This document shows positions 9,735 to 17,780 of a stretch of 64,000 bases of DNA, in pieces. Origin of the DNA: an uncultured Methanoregula sp. (lineage in GTDB: Archaea > Halobacteriota > Methanomicrobia > Methanomicrobiales > Methanospirillaceae); NCBI RefSeq assembly GCF_963678795.1, contig NZ_OY787453.1, positions 1,736,001-1,800,000 of the forward strand, given 5' to 3'. The notes under the pieces were generated by a model. That model did no database searches and was not told the DNA's origin. It saw nothing but the letters and a program-made list of their open reading frames with translations. Position 1 is the first letter of the stretch, and the number at the start of each line of letters is the position of its first letter. A program made the position numbers and the translations under genes.

Positions 9735-11666
9735 ATGACCCCGTCCCCTTCGAGCGATCAGAACCTGACACTGCTCCTGATAGAGGACGATCGTGTTGAC
9801 CAGATGGCTTTCAACCGGCTGATACGGGATCGGCACCCTTCCTATTCGGTCCGGATCGCCAGCTCCCTTGCGGAAGCACGGGCGATCCTTATGCAGGAAC
9901 CGGTGGATATTGTCATCTGCGATTTCTACCTTGGTGACGGGACGCCGTTCGATATCATCCCGGATCTTAAGGAACGGGACATACCCATCATTGTTGTCTC
10001 GGGTGCAGAAGATGAGGATTCTGCAGCAGATGCGGTACGGAAAGGTGCCTACGATTATCTCGCCAAGGACCCGAACTACAATTACCTCAAAGTGCTTCCC
10101 CTGACCATTGAGCGGGCCATTCTGGACAAACATCCCCGCAACCAGGATCCTGCCGCAGGTACCGGATTACCTCCTGCTTCTCCCGTCACGGGTGGAGATC
10201 CCCCGCCCGACAAAGAGGAGATGCGCTTACGGCGCCTTGTCATCGACCAGTCCGAGCTCATTGCCCGCTACCGCCCGGATGGGACCATCCTTTTTGTAAA
10301 TGATGTGTATTGCCGGTACTTCGGAAAGACCCGGGGAGATCTGATCGGGCAGCCGTTTGAGATGTTTTTACCGGAGGAGGATCGCCCGTCTCTTAAAAAA
10401 CAGCATTCCCACATGAACCTGGAAAATCCCGTCTTCACGTTCGAACACCGGGTTAATGTACCAGCCTGGGGTGTGCGCTGGATCCGGAGAACCGACCGGG
10501 CGCTCTTTGATAACGCCGGAAACGTCATCGAATTCCAGATGGTGGCAACGGATATCACGGAGCGGAAGCAGGCGGAAGAGGCCCTGAGGGAGAGCGAGGA
10601 GCGGTACCGGATGCTGGCGGAATATGCGTTTGACGGTATCCTGATCCAGGACCTGAATGGTTCAATCCTGTATGCCAACCAGAGCATTCTCCGCATGTTC
10701 GGGTACTCCCGTGTCGAAGATGTGCTTGGGAAAAATACTCTCGCATTTGTGGCACCGGAATTCCGGGAAACCGTTCTCCATGACCTGCAGAACATCATCA
10801 AAGGAAACCAGGGATATCTCCAGAAATATGCAGCCATAAAACCCAATGGGGAAAAACTGATCATCGAATCCGTCGGGACGCTCATCCCGTACCATGGGAA
10901 GACGGCAAACATCGTTGCGCTGAGGGACGTGACAGAACGGGAGACTATCCAGAACCAGCTCCGCAACGAACTTGCCCGTAAGAGGGACTTCATCAATGTC
11001 GCGGCGCACGAACTCCGTACCCCGCTCCAGCCGGTGATCGGGTACCTCAACCTGCTTCTCGATGACGAGGCCGGTTTCCGGATCCCGGATGATGCTCTCG
11101 AGATCATCAAAAAGATCAGGATCTACGCTGAATCAGAGCGGCATATCGTGAGCCAGATCATGGAACTCAGCCTCCTGGAATCGATCCACGAACATTACTG
11201 GCCGCAGATGATGCAGGTTACGATCCGGGACCAGGTCAGCCTGGTAATCCGGGAGGGGAAATATGATGCTGCAGCGGATATCACGGTAAATATCCCGGAA
11301 GAGACCGTTATCACCAGCAACGGCCCGTACATCCACGAGATCCTGGATGCTATCCTCTCGAATGCAGTAAATTACTCGAACCCGCCAAGGAAAATTGCGG
11401 TCAGTACCGACGAGTCAGATACGGAACTGCGGATCTCGGTTACCGATAACGGGATCGGCATCCCGCCGGATAAACTGGAGATAATCTTCGACCCGTTCTA
11501 TATCAGCGATGCAGACAAGCTCTCGCGAAAATACGGCCGGCTTGGTGTCGGGCTGACGATGGCACGGAGCCGGGCTGCCCGTATCAGGGGGACAATTTCC
11601 GTATCGAGTGTTGTCGGCAAAGGGAGCACATTTACGCTTTCCCTGCCAAAGAACAAAGAAAAGTGA
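9735..11666 (+). CDS. Receiver-PAS-PAS histidine kinase
   Basis: The protein has 643 residues and no membrane segment. In order: a receiver with Asp63 in ICDFYLG, PAS about 165-285, PAS with PAC about 290-405, HisKA with His425 in AHELRTPL, and HATPase_c to the end with DNGIGI and GLGL-type boxes. The receiver at the front suggests it takes phosphate from another kinase, likely the membrane kinase upstream, and then signals through its own transmitter. It is the third gene of the 7554-11666 operon, 4 bp behind the receiver gene. A short T-rich terminator follows. Confidence 0.92.
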   Translation: MTPSPSSDQNLTLLLIEDDRVDQMAFNRLIRDRHPSYSVRIASSLAEARAILMQEPVDIVICDFYLGDGTPFDIIPDLKERDIPIIVVSGAEDEDSAADAVRKGAYDYLAKDPNYNYLKVLPLTIERAILDKHPRNQDPAAGTGLPPASPVTGGDPPPDKEEMRLRRLVIDQSELIARYRPDGTILFVNDVYCRYFGKTRGDLIGQPFEMFLPEEDRPSLKKQHSHMNLENPVFTFEHRVNVPAWGVRWIRRTDRALFDNAGNVIEFQMVATDITERKQAEEALRESEERYRMLAEYAFDGILIQDLNGSILYANQSILRMFGYSRVEDVLGKNTLAFVAPEFRETVLHDLQNIIKGNQGYLQKYAAIKPNGEKLIIESVGTLIPYHGKTANIVALRDVTERETIQNQLRNELARKRDFINVAAHELRTPLQPVIGYLNLLLDDEAGFRIPDDALEIIKKIRIYAESERHIVSQIMELSLLESIHEHYWPQMMQVTIRDQVSLVIREGKYDAAADITVNIPEETVITSNGPYIHEILDAILSNAVNYSNPPRKIAVSTDESDTELRISVTDNGIGIPPDKLEIIFDPFYISDADKLSRKYGRLGVGLTMARSRAARIRGTISVSSVVGKGSTFTLSLPKNKEK

Positions 11667-11789
11667 ATGCCCTTTTTTGGGATGTCCAGAATCACCCGCT
11701 TCATTGATGGATGTACCGCAATCCGGACTTGTAACCGCTCCCGGAATGCAGAAGAGAACGTTTAAGATAATTTCGAGCAAGTCTATCCT

Positions 11790-12488
11790 ATGTCCCGACC
11801 ACTTTTCATCGGAATCCTGTTCGTCGTGTGCATACTTGTTGCTGCCGCAGGATGTACCAGCCAGCCGGCTGCCAACACCGTTGTCACGCCCACGGTAACC
11901 GCTGTTCCCACAACCTCCGCTCCTGCCACTATTGAGACAACCTTCCTTTCCCTGCCACAGGCATCGCTCAATGAAACGGAAAGAGCAGATATCATCCAGT
12001 TACAGGAAGACCAGAAGTTCATCACCGATCTCAATGCAGTCCTGGCCACCCAGCACCCGGATATCCCGGTATTCCAGAATATTGCCAATGGATCGAAATT
12101 CTACCAGACTGCCGATAACGTGATACTCCAGCGGTACGGCATCCCCAACCCCGAGAAGAATGTTCCGGGAGTATTTGCAAGCCAGAAACTGAAACTGGCA
12201 TATAACAATGGTGTCAATACCGGCAGCATGTCCGCAAAGGACGCACTTCTTGTGAGTGCAACAGCAGAAGACATACACATCGCAGATCTTGAAGCAGCAC
12301 TCACTCGCACGGATAACACGGATTTACAGTTCATCTACAAGCAGGAACTTGGGTTCTCGCGCAACAACCTGCGGACACTCAGCCAGTGGATCAAATCGTA
12401 CGGGGGCCTCTTTACTCCCACGTACATCACCGTGGATTATTACAACGCCCTGACGAACTCTCCAACGGAGCAGGTCCTGATACAATAA
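11790..12488 (+). CDS. DUF2202 domain lipoprotein
   Basis: The protein has 232 residues. It carries a signal peptide with an AAGC lipobox, a Pro/Thr-rich linker to about residue 50, then a helical DUF2202 (ferritin-like) domain. Family landmarks are the FQNIANGS, LQRYGIPNP, GSMSAKDAL, AEDIHIADLE and SRNNLRTL stretches. In DUF2202 proteins metal is thought to be held by Glu and His residues. Two expected His positions here read Tyr/Gln and Asn, so metal binding may be lost. It sits outside the membrane, just after the kinase operon but under its own promoter region. The function is unknown. Confidence 0.78.
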   Translation: MSRPLFIGILFVVCILVAAAGCTSQPAANTVVTPTVTAVPTTSAPATIETTFLSLPQASLNETERADIIQLQEDQKFITDLNAVLATQHPDIPVFQNIANGSKFYQTADNVILQRYGIPNPEKNVPGVFASQKLKLAYNNGVNTGSMSAKDALLVSATAEDIHIADLEAALTRTDNTDLQFIYKQELGFSRNNLRTLSQWIKSYGGLFTPTYITVDYYNALTNSPTEQVLIQ

Positions 12489-12580
12489 CTTTTTTAATCC
12501 TTTTTCCATTCCCGGAAATGCCCGGGGTTTTTTTGGATGCTGCTCACCCACTTCTGGTGAATAACTAAAAAGGAGATTTT

Positions 12581-12799
12581 TCAGGGAGTATTTTCTTTGG
12601 TCTTTGCCATTTTATGGATCTTCTCATTGATGTTGTGACTGTTCTCCATGCGATGCCAGTCTTCATGACTCATACCCATGAAAAAATTACAGGACGAACA
12701 CCTGAGCCAGACCTCGTATTGATCAGGGAATTCTGTCCTGAGGGTTGATTTTCCACAGTGCGGGCATACGTGGATATGGTCCGGATGTTCCGTTGTCAT
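12581..12799 (-). CDS. Small zinc-ribbon protein
   Basis: The protein has 72 residues with CPHC near the N terminus and CSSC about 20 residues later, the pattern of a rubredoxin-like zinc ribbon. Several extra His and Trp residues follow, then a basic helical tail. Proteins of this size often bind nucleic acid or serve as small regulators, but nothing here fixes the role. It starts at the ATG complementing 12797-12799. It lies convergent to the DUF2202 gene. Confidence 0.68.
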   Translation of the reverse strand: MTTEHPDHIHVCPHCGKSTLRTEFPDQYEVWLRCSSCNFFMGMSHEDWHRMENSHNINEKIHKMAKTKENTP

Positions 12800-12976
12800 G
12801 ACTGAAGATTATCCAAAGCAAGTACAAAACCCTGTTGATGTGTAACTGATAACGGGTTTCCGGAAATATTTTAGGACGGGCCGTTACCATTTTCCCGGCT
12901 GATACCATTTCTTTAAATAACGCACTGTTGACCGTGAAAAAAATAGTTTTTGTTAATTTAGTCAGAACAAAATCTT

Positions 12977-13486
12977 CTAAAGAGGTATTACAGGAGATTC
13001 CATAGTTTCCAGTGAAGGAAGTTCCTTGTTTGAATCGTAAACAGGAACCATATTCCACCCCAGCCAGTAGCTTCCGATTTCTTGCATCAACTGGGTAAAC
13101 TTCTTGAATTCAAGGGGTTTTACCACATAACTGTTCGCATGATACTCAAATGCACGGGCGATATCTTTTTCCGCTTCAGAACTGGTGAGTATTACGACGG
13201 GGATTTGCATCAGATGGGGTGTTTCTTTAACCGTTTTAAGAACGTCCAATCCGTCAACCTTCGGGAGACGAAGATCTAATAGAATCAGGTTAGGACGAGG
13301 GCTTGTTTTCATCACTTCATATTTGCCACGGTGAAACAGGAAGTCTAACGCTTTCTCCCCATCATTCGCGTGATAGATAATATTCGCCACCCGGTGTTCT
13401 TTCATGCTTCTCAAAACCAGTTCTGCATGGTCATCGTTATCTTCGACTAAAAGAATCACCAGTGGCTCGCCCACAAGTTTTACCAT
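12977..13486 (-). CDS. Response regulator, Rcp1-like, with short C-terminal tail
   Basis: The protein has 169 residues, almost all receiver domain. The acidic pair is in VEDNDD, the phospho-acceptor Asp71 is in LLDLRLP, Thr/Ser is in ILTSS, and Lys is in VKPLE. The last 30 residues are a Pro/Ser-rich tail of unknown role. It has no DNA-binding output, so signalling is probably by protein contact. No kinase adjoins it; the kinase operon ending at 11666 is the closest candidate partner. It is transcribed toward that block. Its composition is slightly more AT-rich than its neighbours. Confidence 0.92.
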   Translation of the reverse strand: MVKLVGEPLVILLVEDNDDHAELVLRSMKEHRVANIIYHANDGEKALDFLFHRGKYEVMKTSPRPNLILLDLRLPKVDGLDVLKTVKETPHLMQIPVVILTSSEAEKDIARAFEYHANSYVVKPLEFKKFTQLMQEIGSYWLGWNMVPVYDSNKELPSLETMESPVIPL

Positions 13487-13847
13487 AGTGGACTCATTTC
13501 TGTCTTACGGATATTATAGATACTGGTGTTTGAGAATCGGTAAAAAGGATATTTTTTTACCATTTTTTGATCGGACCCTGCCTGAAAAATTATTATCGCG
13601 ATCATGACCCTGATATGAAATCTGAACCGGAACAATCGAACCTTGATTTGAAATTTTCAGGCAAACCCTGATTGAAATTTTCTGAGCAGACTTTGATTTG
13701 AAATTTTCAGGCAGACCCTGATTGAAAAAACTGATCCGCTACCATGGTACCGACGGAAAGTTGTCGTTCAGCGTGATGTAAACCTGCTTAACTTTCTCAA
13801 CCACGCCTTGATTGTATTTTTTTAACCGGACTTTGATTCAAAAAATG

Positions 13848-14853
13848 TGCTCTGTAGAAATCATTTTCTTGATAATGAAAAAGAGTCAAAATCGACCGAA
13901 AGATCTAAGGTACGGTGTCTCCTCATATTGTTATGTTCAGTAACGATAAGGAGACAATAAAGAAATCGTCAGGCCGGTTTATCCGTTTTATCAAACATGC
14001 ATTTTCAATAGTACAATCTTCCAGGATTTCCCCGTATTCCTGCAAATATTCGAGGAGAGATTACACCCAGCATCAACTTCTGACGTTACTTCTCTTCAAA
14101 GAATACCGGAAAGAAGATTATCGTACAGTCATATGGAACCTCGAAGAGATGGATCGTATCCGAGCAGTACTCGGGCTTACAACTATCCCTCACTTCACAA
14201 CGCTCCAAAAATTTCTCTGTCGTATCAAATCCTTGTACTTCGATCTTCTCTTCAAAAATACTCTGAAATTATTCTACTCAGAGGACGGTACAATCTCTAT
14301 CACAGCCATCGATTCGTCCGGGTTCACCAGCGGATATTCCAGTCACTATTACTCCGTAAGAACCGGAAAAATCCGGAAACATTTCCTAAAAACTTCGATT
14401 GCTGTCGATACTGATCAGCAGGTAATTACTGGATTCACGATATCGAAAAGCCGGGTCCACGATTCTCAACATGCTTTCATTCTTCTCAAGAGATGCCACA
14501 AATCTCGGAGATCGGAGTGTTATCTCATGGACAGAGGATACGATTCTGAAAAAATGCACCGAATGATCCGGGAATCTCTGAATGCTGATTCGGTTATTCC
14601 TACCAGAATCTGGAAAAATACCGAACATGTCTGGGGAAAATATCGTAAAGAAATGACCGACAATTTTGATTCAACCCGTTACCGAAAACGGTTCCTGGTT
14701 GAAACCAAGTTCTCGGTTCTCAAACGAAGGTTCGGGGCTGACCTGAAATCTCGATTATTTCAGATTCAGAAGAAGGAAATCTCTTGCAAAATCATTCTCG
14801 CTAACCTTGACAGGTTCATACAATTTGTTTGGATTGAGGTTTTCTACAGAGCA
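13848..14853 (+). mobile_element. Complete IS5-like (ISH1-type) insertion sequence
   Basis: The element is 1006 bp. Its ends are perfect 13-bp inverted repeats: TGCTCTGTAGAAA at 13848-13860 and TTTCTACAGAGCA at 14841-14853. The flanks carry an 8-bp direct repeat AAAAAATG at 13840-13847 and 14854-14861, which reads as the target-site duplication. An 8-bp duplication is typical of the ISH1 group within the IS5 family. It holds one transposase gene. Intact ends and duplication point to a fairly recent insertion. Confidence 0.87.
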
Positions 14854-14901
14854 AAAAAATGTAATCGAACCTTGATGTTAAAATTTTCATCGCGATCGTG
14901 A
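13915..14901 (+). CDS. IS5-like DDE transposase
   Basis: The protein has 328 residues from GTG 13915, or begins at ATG 13933. The catalytic triad fits Asp133 in AIDSSGF, Asp206 in MDRGYDS, and Glu263 in a V-E-T-K-F-S stretch followed by KRRFG, the usual IS5 order. The N-terminal part is basic and probably binds the inverted repeats. The frame runs through the right inverted repeat, so about 15 C-terminal residues and the stop at 14901 are supplied by host flank rather than by the element. The AT-rich codon use differs from the GC-rich host genes. The enzyme would cut and move the element. Confidence 0.9.
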   Translation: MSPHIVMFSNDKETIKKSSGRFIRFIKHAFSIVQSSRISPYSCKYSRRDYTQHQLLTLLLFKEYRKEDYRTVIWNLEEMDRIRAVLGLTTIPHFTTLQKFLCRIKSLYFDLLFKNTLKLFYSEDGTISITAIDSSGFTSGYSSHYYSVRTGKIRKHFLKTSIAVDTDQQVITGFTISKSRVHDSQHAFILLKRCHKSRRSECYLMDRGYDSEKMHRMIRESLNADSVIPTRIWKNTEHVWGKYRKEMTDNFDSTRYRKRFLVETKFSVLKRRFGADLKSRLFQIQKKEISCKIILANLDRFIQFVWIEVFYRAKKCNRTLMLKFSSRS

Positions 14902-15021
14902 TCGCGTTTGAAAAACTGATCCGGATCAATCAGACTTTGATTGAAAAATGTTAACCGGATGTTGTCTGGTTTTTGATTTGCCTGAAACGAAATTCAATTC
15001 TGGAAGTATCCTTCAAACATT

Positions 15022-15250
15022 GCAATGTCCCTGACACGTAAAACATCTCGCCGGGTTTTGCGCTGCGGGATTTGCGGTGTCCGACGCGAGAACGATTTTG
15101 CCCGGCGGGTATTCGGCAGGGTGTGCAAGTAACTCAATGCGGAGATGCAAGAGGGTGGAATCGTGACAGTGAGTGAATTGTTGGATGGCGCCAGATTGAA
15201 GAGCTGGTCTCGCAGGAGTTCCCGGGTGCGAATCCCCTCCCTCGCACGTT
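15022..15250 (+). repeat. Dispersed repeat with tRNA-like 3' half, copy 1
   Basis: The first ~57 bp (15022-15078) match 16423-16480 closely and share a core with 17438-17485: an ACGYRAAAC...GGGTTTTGCGC hairpin. The second part (about 15088-15250) matches 17503-17650, with the CCCGGCGGGTATTCGGC block and a decayed tRNA-like end. No protein is supported here. The copy lies just beyond the 3' end of the Fic gene. Confidence 0.6.
15183..15247 (+). pseudogene. Decayed tRNA-Leu-like 3' half
   Basis: An anticodon-arm-like segment is present: CCAGA, loop TTGAAGA, GCTGG at 15191-15207, with one inner mismatch. A class II variable arm TCTCGCAGGAGTTC follows, then a T-arm-like GGGTGCGAATCCC and an acceptor-like end TCCCTCGCA. 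This order resembles archaeal tRNA-Leu(GAG), but the loop reads GAA, the T loop has a substitution, and no matching GCGAGGG 5' acceptor strand is present. It is not a working tRNA. Confidence 0.45.
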
Positions 15251-16288
15251 TCAAACGTTTCTTTTCGAAAATTGCCTTTTTAATCTGGTGAATTCCTTCA
15301 GGAGGTATTCTGTTCTTGATGTTGTCCGGGTCTCTTTCATGGTTTTCATGACGTGAGCGGTGACCTCGTTGTGCTGGTCAGAATAGATTGAAAACAGGGT
15401 GGTTACGATCGGGGTGAAATTCCCATCATCGGCAGGTTGAATCGCATCAAGATAGTCCTTCCGGTGAGGCAGTCCAAGGTAAATTGTCGGATAACCGGCT
15501 CGCTCCAGGATGAAGTTCATGAGGGCTCTGCCAACCCTCCCGTTTCCATCCGTGAACGGGTGGATCAGCTCAAAGCGGGTATGTAACAAGACCGCAAGTT
15601 CAAACGGGTGCATTTTTTTTATGCTTTGCCGGTACCATCTGATGAGGTCTGTCATCATGTCCGGGACAAGAATTGCGGGCGGGGGTTCGTAATCGGCCTT
15701 TTCAATATTTACCTGGATCTGCCGGTAGTCTCCCGGGGTCCGCATCAGGTTTTCCATGAGGATCGCATGCATCTTCCGGATTAATTTTTCAGATATATCT
15801 CCATCGTAGGTTTTCAGGTAGTCCCGGAGTTTCACGAAATTTAAGATCTCGTAGACTTCTGAGACCTTCTTGCCGGCAGGTGAGATGTCATGTTCAAGGA
15901 GTTCCCGGGTATCCTGAGGTGAGATCGTGTTGCCCTCAATTGCTGTGGTCCCCTGGACATATCGAACGAACACGGATTCAAGGTACCGGGTGCTCTCGTC
16001 CGGGTAGAGATCCTTAAACTCATCATGGTAATACCGGACGTTTTCAAGAGAGGCAATTTTCTCTTTATCCAGATATTCGGAAGTGTAGCGGACGACTTGA
16101 TAATCCAGATATTTCGTTAACCTGAGAAGTGAGAACTCATGGTATTTGCTCAAAAACTCATTTATCGTTATTTTATCGATTCTGCCTGCATAAAGGGCCA
16201 CGGTTATTGATTTTGAGTTAATTTTAAGGATTTCTCTAAAATAGAGGTAGTAATTGCCTTTGATGTTCTTAATTTCAAGTTTAATCAT
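15251..16288 (-). CDS. Fic family protein (AMPylator type)
   Basis: The protein has 345 residues. The Fic core motif HPFTDGNGR lies at 243-251, with the catalytic His243. The inhibitory motif TTAIEG at 114-119 fits (S/T)xxxE(G/N), so this is a class II Fic protein held inactive by its own N-terminal helix. Such enzymes usually move AMP from ATP onto a hydroxyl group of a target protein. The first ~95 residues are a helical Fic-N region, and the C-terminal ~60 residues are helical and basic. There is no antitoxin gene beside it. It sits in the repeat-rich accessory region and is somewhat AT-rich, consistent with transfer. The target is unknown. Confidence 0.9.
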   Translation of the reverse strand: MIKLEIKNIKGNYYLYFREILKINSKSITVALYAGRIDKITINEFLSKYHEFSLLRLTKYLDYQVVRYTSEYLDKEKIASLENVRYYHDEFKDLYPDESTRYLESVFVRYVQGTTAIEGNTISPQDTRELLEHDISPAGKKVSEVYEILNFVKLRDYLKTYDGDISEKLIRKMHAILMENLMRTPGDYRQIQVNIEKADYEPPPAILVPDMMTDLIRWYRQSIKKMHPFELAVLLHTRFELIHPFTDGNGRVGRALMNFILERAGYPTIYLGLPHRKDYLDAIQPADDGNFTPIVTTLFSIYSDQHNEVTAHVMKTMKETRTTSRTEYLLKEFTRLKRQFSKRNV

Positions 16289-16422
16289 GATATGAGTATG
16301 ATTATGAGTATTGGTAGTGGATGATAAAAAAGGTGATTATTGCGTTAACCTTTTTCTCTCTCTTTCCCGGAAGAGGAGGGCTGAACAGGATCTCCGGGGG
16401 TTTCCGGTTTTCGTTCTGATGT

Positions 16423-16480
16423 TGCGATGTCCCTGACACGTAAAACGCCTTGCCGGGTTTTGCGCTGCGGGATTTGCGGT
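16423..16480 (+). repeat. Dispersed repeat, copy 2 (5' part only)
   Basis: It matches 15022-15078 with only a few differences, including the GATGTCCCTGACACGTAAAAC start and the GGGTTTTGCGCTGCGGG end. The tRNA-like second part of the repeat is absent here. Confidence 0.65.
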
Positions 16481-17401
16481 TTTACACCCCCGTCCGCTCA
16501 TGTGAGCACCTGCCGGGGAGATGAGCGCCCCTAAAACGATACGGTCTCTTCTGGATTGGCCTTCACAGTCTCACAACAGCCTCTGTTTTACCAGACCCAT
16601 CAGTTTCCGGGAGAAAAAAGCCTGCCGGAACGGGTAAAAAAGTATCCCGATCGGATTTCGCCCATAGCGGCCTCCGGGCAGCGAAAATCAGCCCCAGACG
16701 GGCTGCAGGTAAGCCAAAACAGGTGGCCCGTACAGGCCCGCTATTTTGCAGGTTGAAGTGGGGTTAAAAATTCCCCGTTTTTAAAAATACGCCCAATTAT
16801 CGCGAATTTCCTTGGGCGTGGACAACGTTTCCCATGGAGAATGTTCTTTTTTCCCTATCCATCCGGGTGATGATCAGGGTCTCCGTCGGAGAACTGATCG
16901 CGTGGGAGATGCAGTCCAGGGAAACCCGGCAAGGGTGGCCGGGCCATGGAATTGCCCGGCCGGTCTTTTCCGGTCCGAGCCCCAAAACAGGGCTTCTTTT
17001 CGATCTGCGCCTGCTTACCCCCGTTTTCACTGAGAAACGCCAACCAAAAGCGTCTATTAAGGTTTTTATATTGCCTCGTAAAAATGCTCCGTTTTGCCTG
17101 AATCGGCTGTAAAAGGGTTTTTATGGAAAAGTGTGTAAAAAAGTGCTGTTTTTTGCATCTTACTCATGGGATCAGCCCTCCGGAATGACAATCCGGGCTC
17201 GTACAGGGCCCGGATTCGGGGGTGGGGACGAGGGATTTCCGGGAGGGGTGTTACGACGGAAAATGGGGGAACTCATCTCTATTTGATCGCTTTGGTGCAA
17301 CCCTTTTTTCTGGATCGTGGCGGAGGCCCGGGGCTGCGAAAATTTTGATGGAATGTGCTGGAAATTTTTTTGCAGGATTTTTTAAAATTTTTTACAGATT
17401 G

Positions 17402-17429
17402 CCGGAAAAATTTTTGAAAAATTTTCCGG
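17402..17429. repeat. AT-rich near-perfect palindrome
   Basis: CCGGAAAAATTTTT meets GAAAAATTTTCCGG, a 28-bp inverted repeat with only the centre unpaired. It is preceded by alternating T and A tracts (17370-17395). It could form a cruciform or a strong hairpin. Confidence 0.55.
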
Positions 17430-17437
17430 AACGATAC

Positions 17438-17650
17438 GAGCCCTTACGCGCAAAACGCCTCGTCGGGTTTTGCGCTACGCACTTACCTGTACGTTTTCCG
17501 AAAAGGAATTTGCCCGGCGGGTATTCGGCGAGATGTGCGAGCGACTCAATGTAGAGTGGGGGGGTGGAATCGTGATGGTGAATGGCTTGTTGGATGGCGC
17601 TAGGTTGAGGGCCTGGTCTCATAGATGGGTTCGAATCGGAATCCACGCAA
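17438..17650 (+). repeat. Dispersed repeat with tRNA-like 3' half, copy 3
   Basis: The 5' part carries a perfect 9-bp inverted repeat, GCGCAAAAC and GTTTTGCGC, around a 10-nt loop near 17448-17475. The second part, from about 17503, matches copy 1 through the GCCCGGCGGGTATTCGGC block to the tRNA-like end. Confidence 0.6.
17591..17648 (+). pseudogene. Decayed tRNA-Leu(GAG)-like 3' half
   Basis: The anticodon arm CTAGG, loop TTGAGGG, CCTGG at 17600-17616 pairs over 5 bp with one G-T wobble, and the loop presents GAG, a leucine anticodon. It is followed by TCTCATAGA and a canonical T loop GGTTCGAATC. The T stem and acceptor do not pair, and no complete 5' half is present, so this is a remnant. 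Confidence 0.5.
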
Positions 17651-17780
17651 AGTATGTTGGGGTTATAGGTATCTCGTAAATTTTGAATCCCTCAAATCTG
17701 ATATCACACGGTTCTAAAAATTTGTTTGAATAGCGGTGCGCCCATTTTAAAAGAATAACAAATCATGCAAATGATGCATC

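Larger units (their letters stand above)
13573..14995. repeat. Degenerate ~25-bp repeat array, split by an IS element
   Basis: Units built on GACYTTGATTTGAAATTTTC or a shortened variant recur on both sides of the IS: near 13606, 13640, 13668, 13690, 13716, 13806 and 13830 on the left, and near 14869, 14895, 14930 and 14960 on the right. Spacing and sequence are irregular. If the IS and one target copy are removed, the two halves join into one block of about 400 bp. Together with the IS it fills the gaps 13487-13914 and 14902-15021. The array does not look like a CRISPR, and its role is unknown. Confidence 0.6.
16289..17780. other. Gene-free repeat region between Fic and NTPase genes
   Basis: This 1.5-kb stretch has no convincing gene. 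It holds a partial dispersed repeat (16423-16480), several short inverted repeats near 16500-16530 and 16730-16800, an AT-rich palindrome (17402-17429), and a second tRNA-like repeat (17438-17650). Open frames in 16800-17350 lack start signals, have Arg/Pro-rich shadow composition, and overlap each other on both strands. Confidence 0.6.

Noticed and set aside
13573..14995. Possible CRISPR array
   Set aside because: Units vary in length and sequence, spacers are not unique and of fixed size, and there are no cas genes.
16797..17112. Open frames on both strands in the Fic-NTPase gap
   Set aside because: They overlap each other, have Arg/Pro-rich composition and no start signals, and lie in a repeat region.
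15183..17648. Functional tRNA-Leu genes
   Set aside because: 5' acceptor and full D arm are missing, and T stem and acceptor do not pair.
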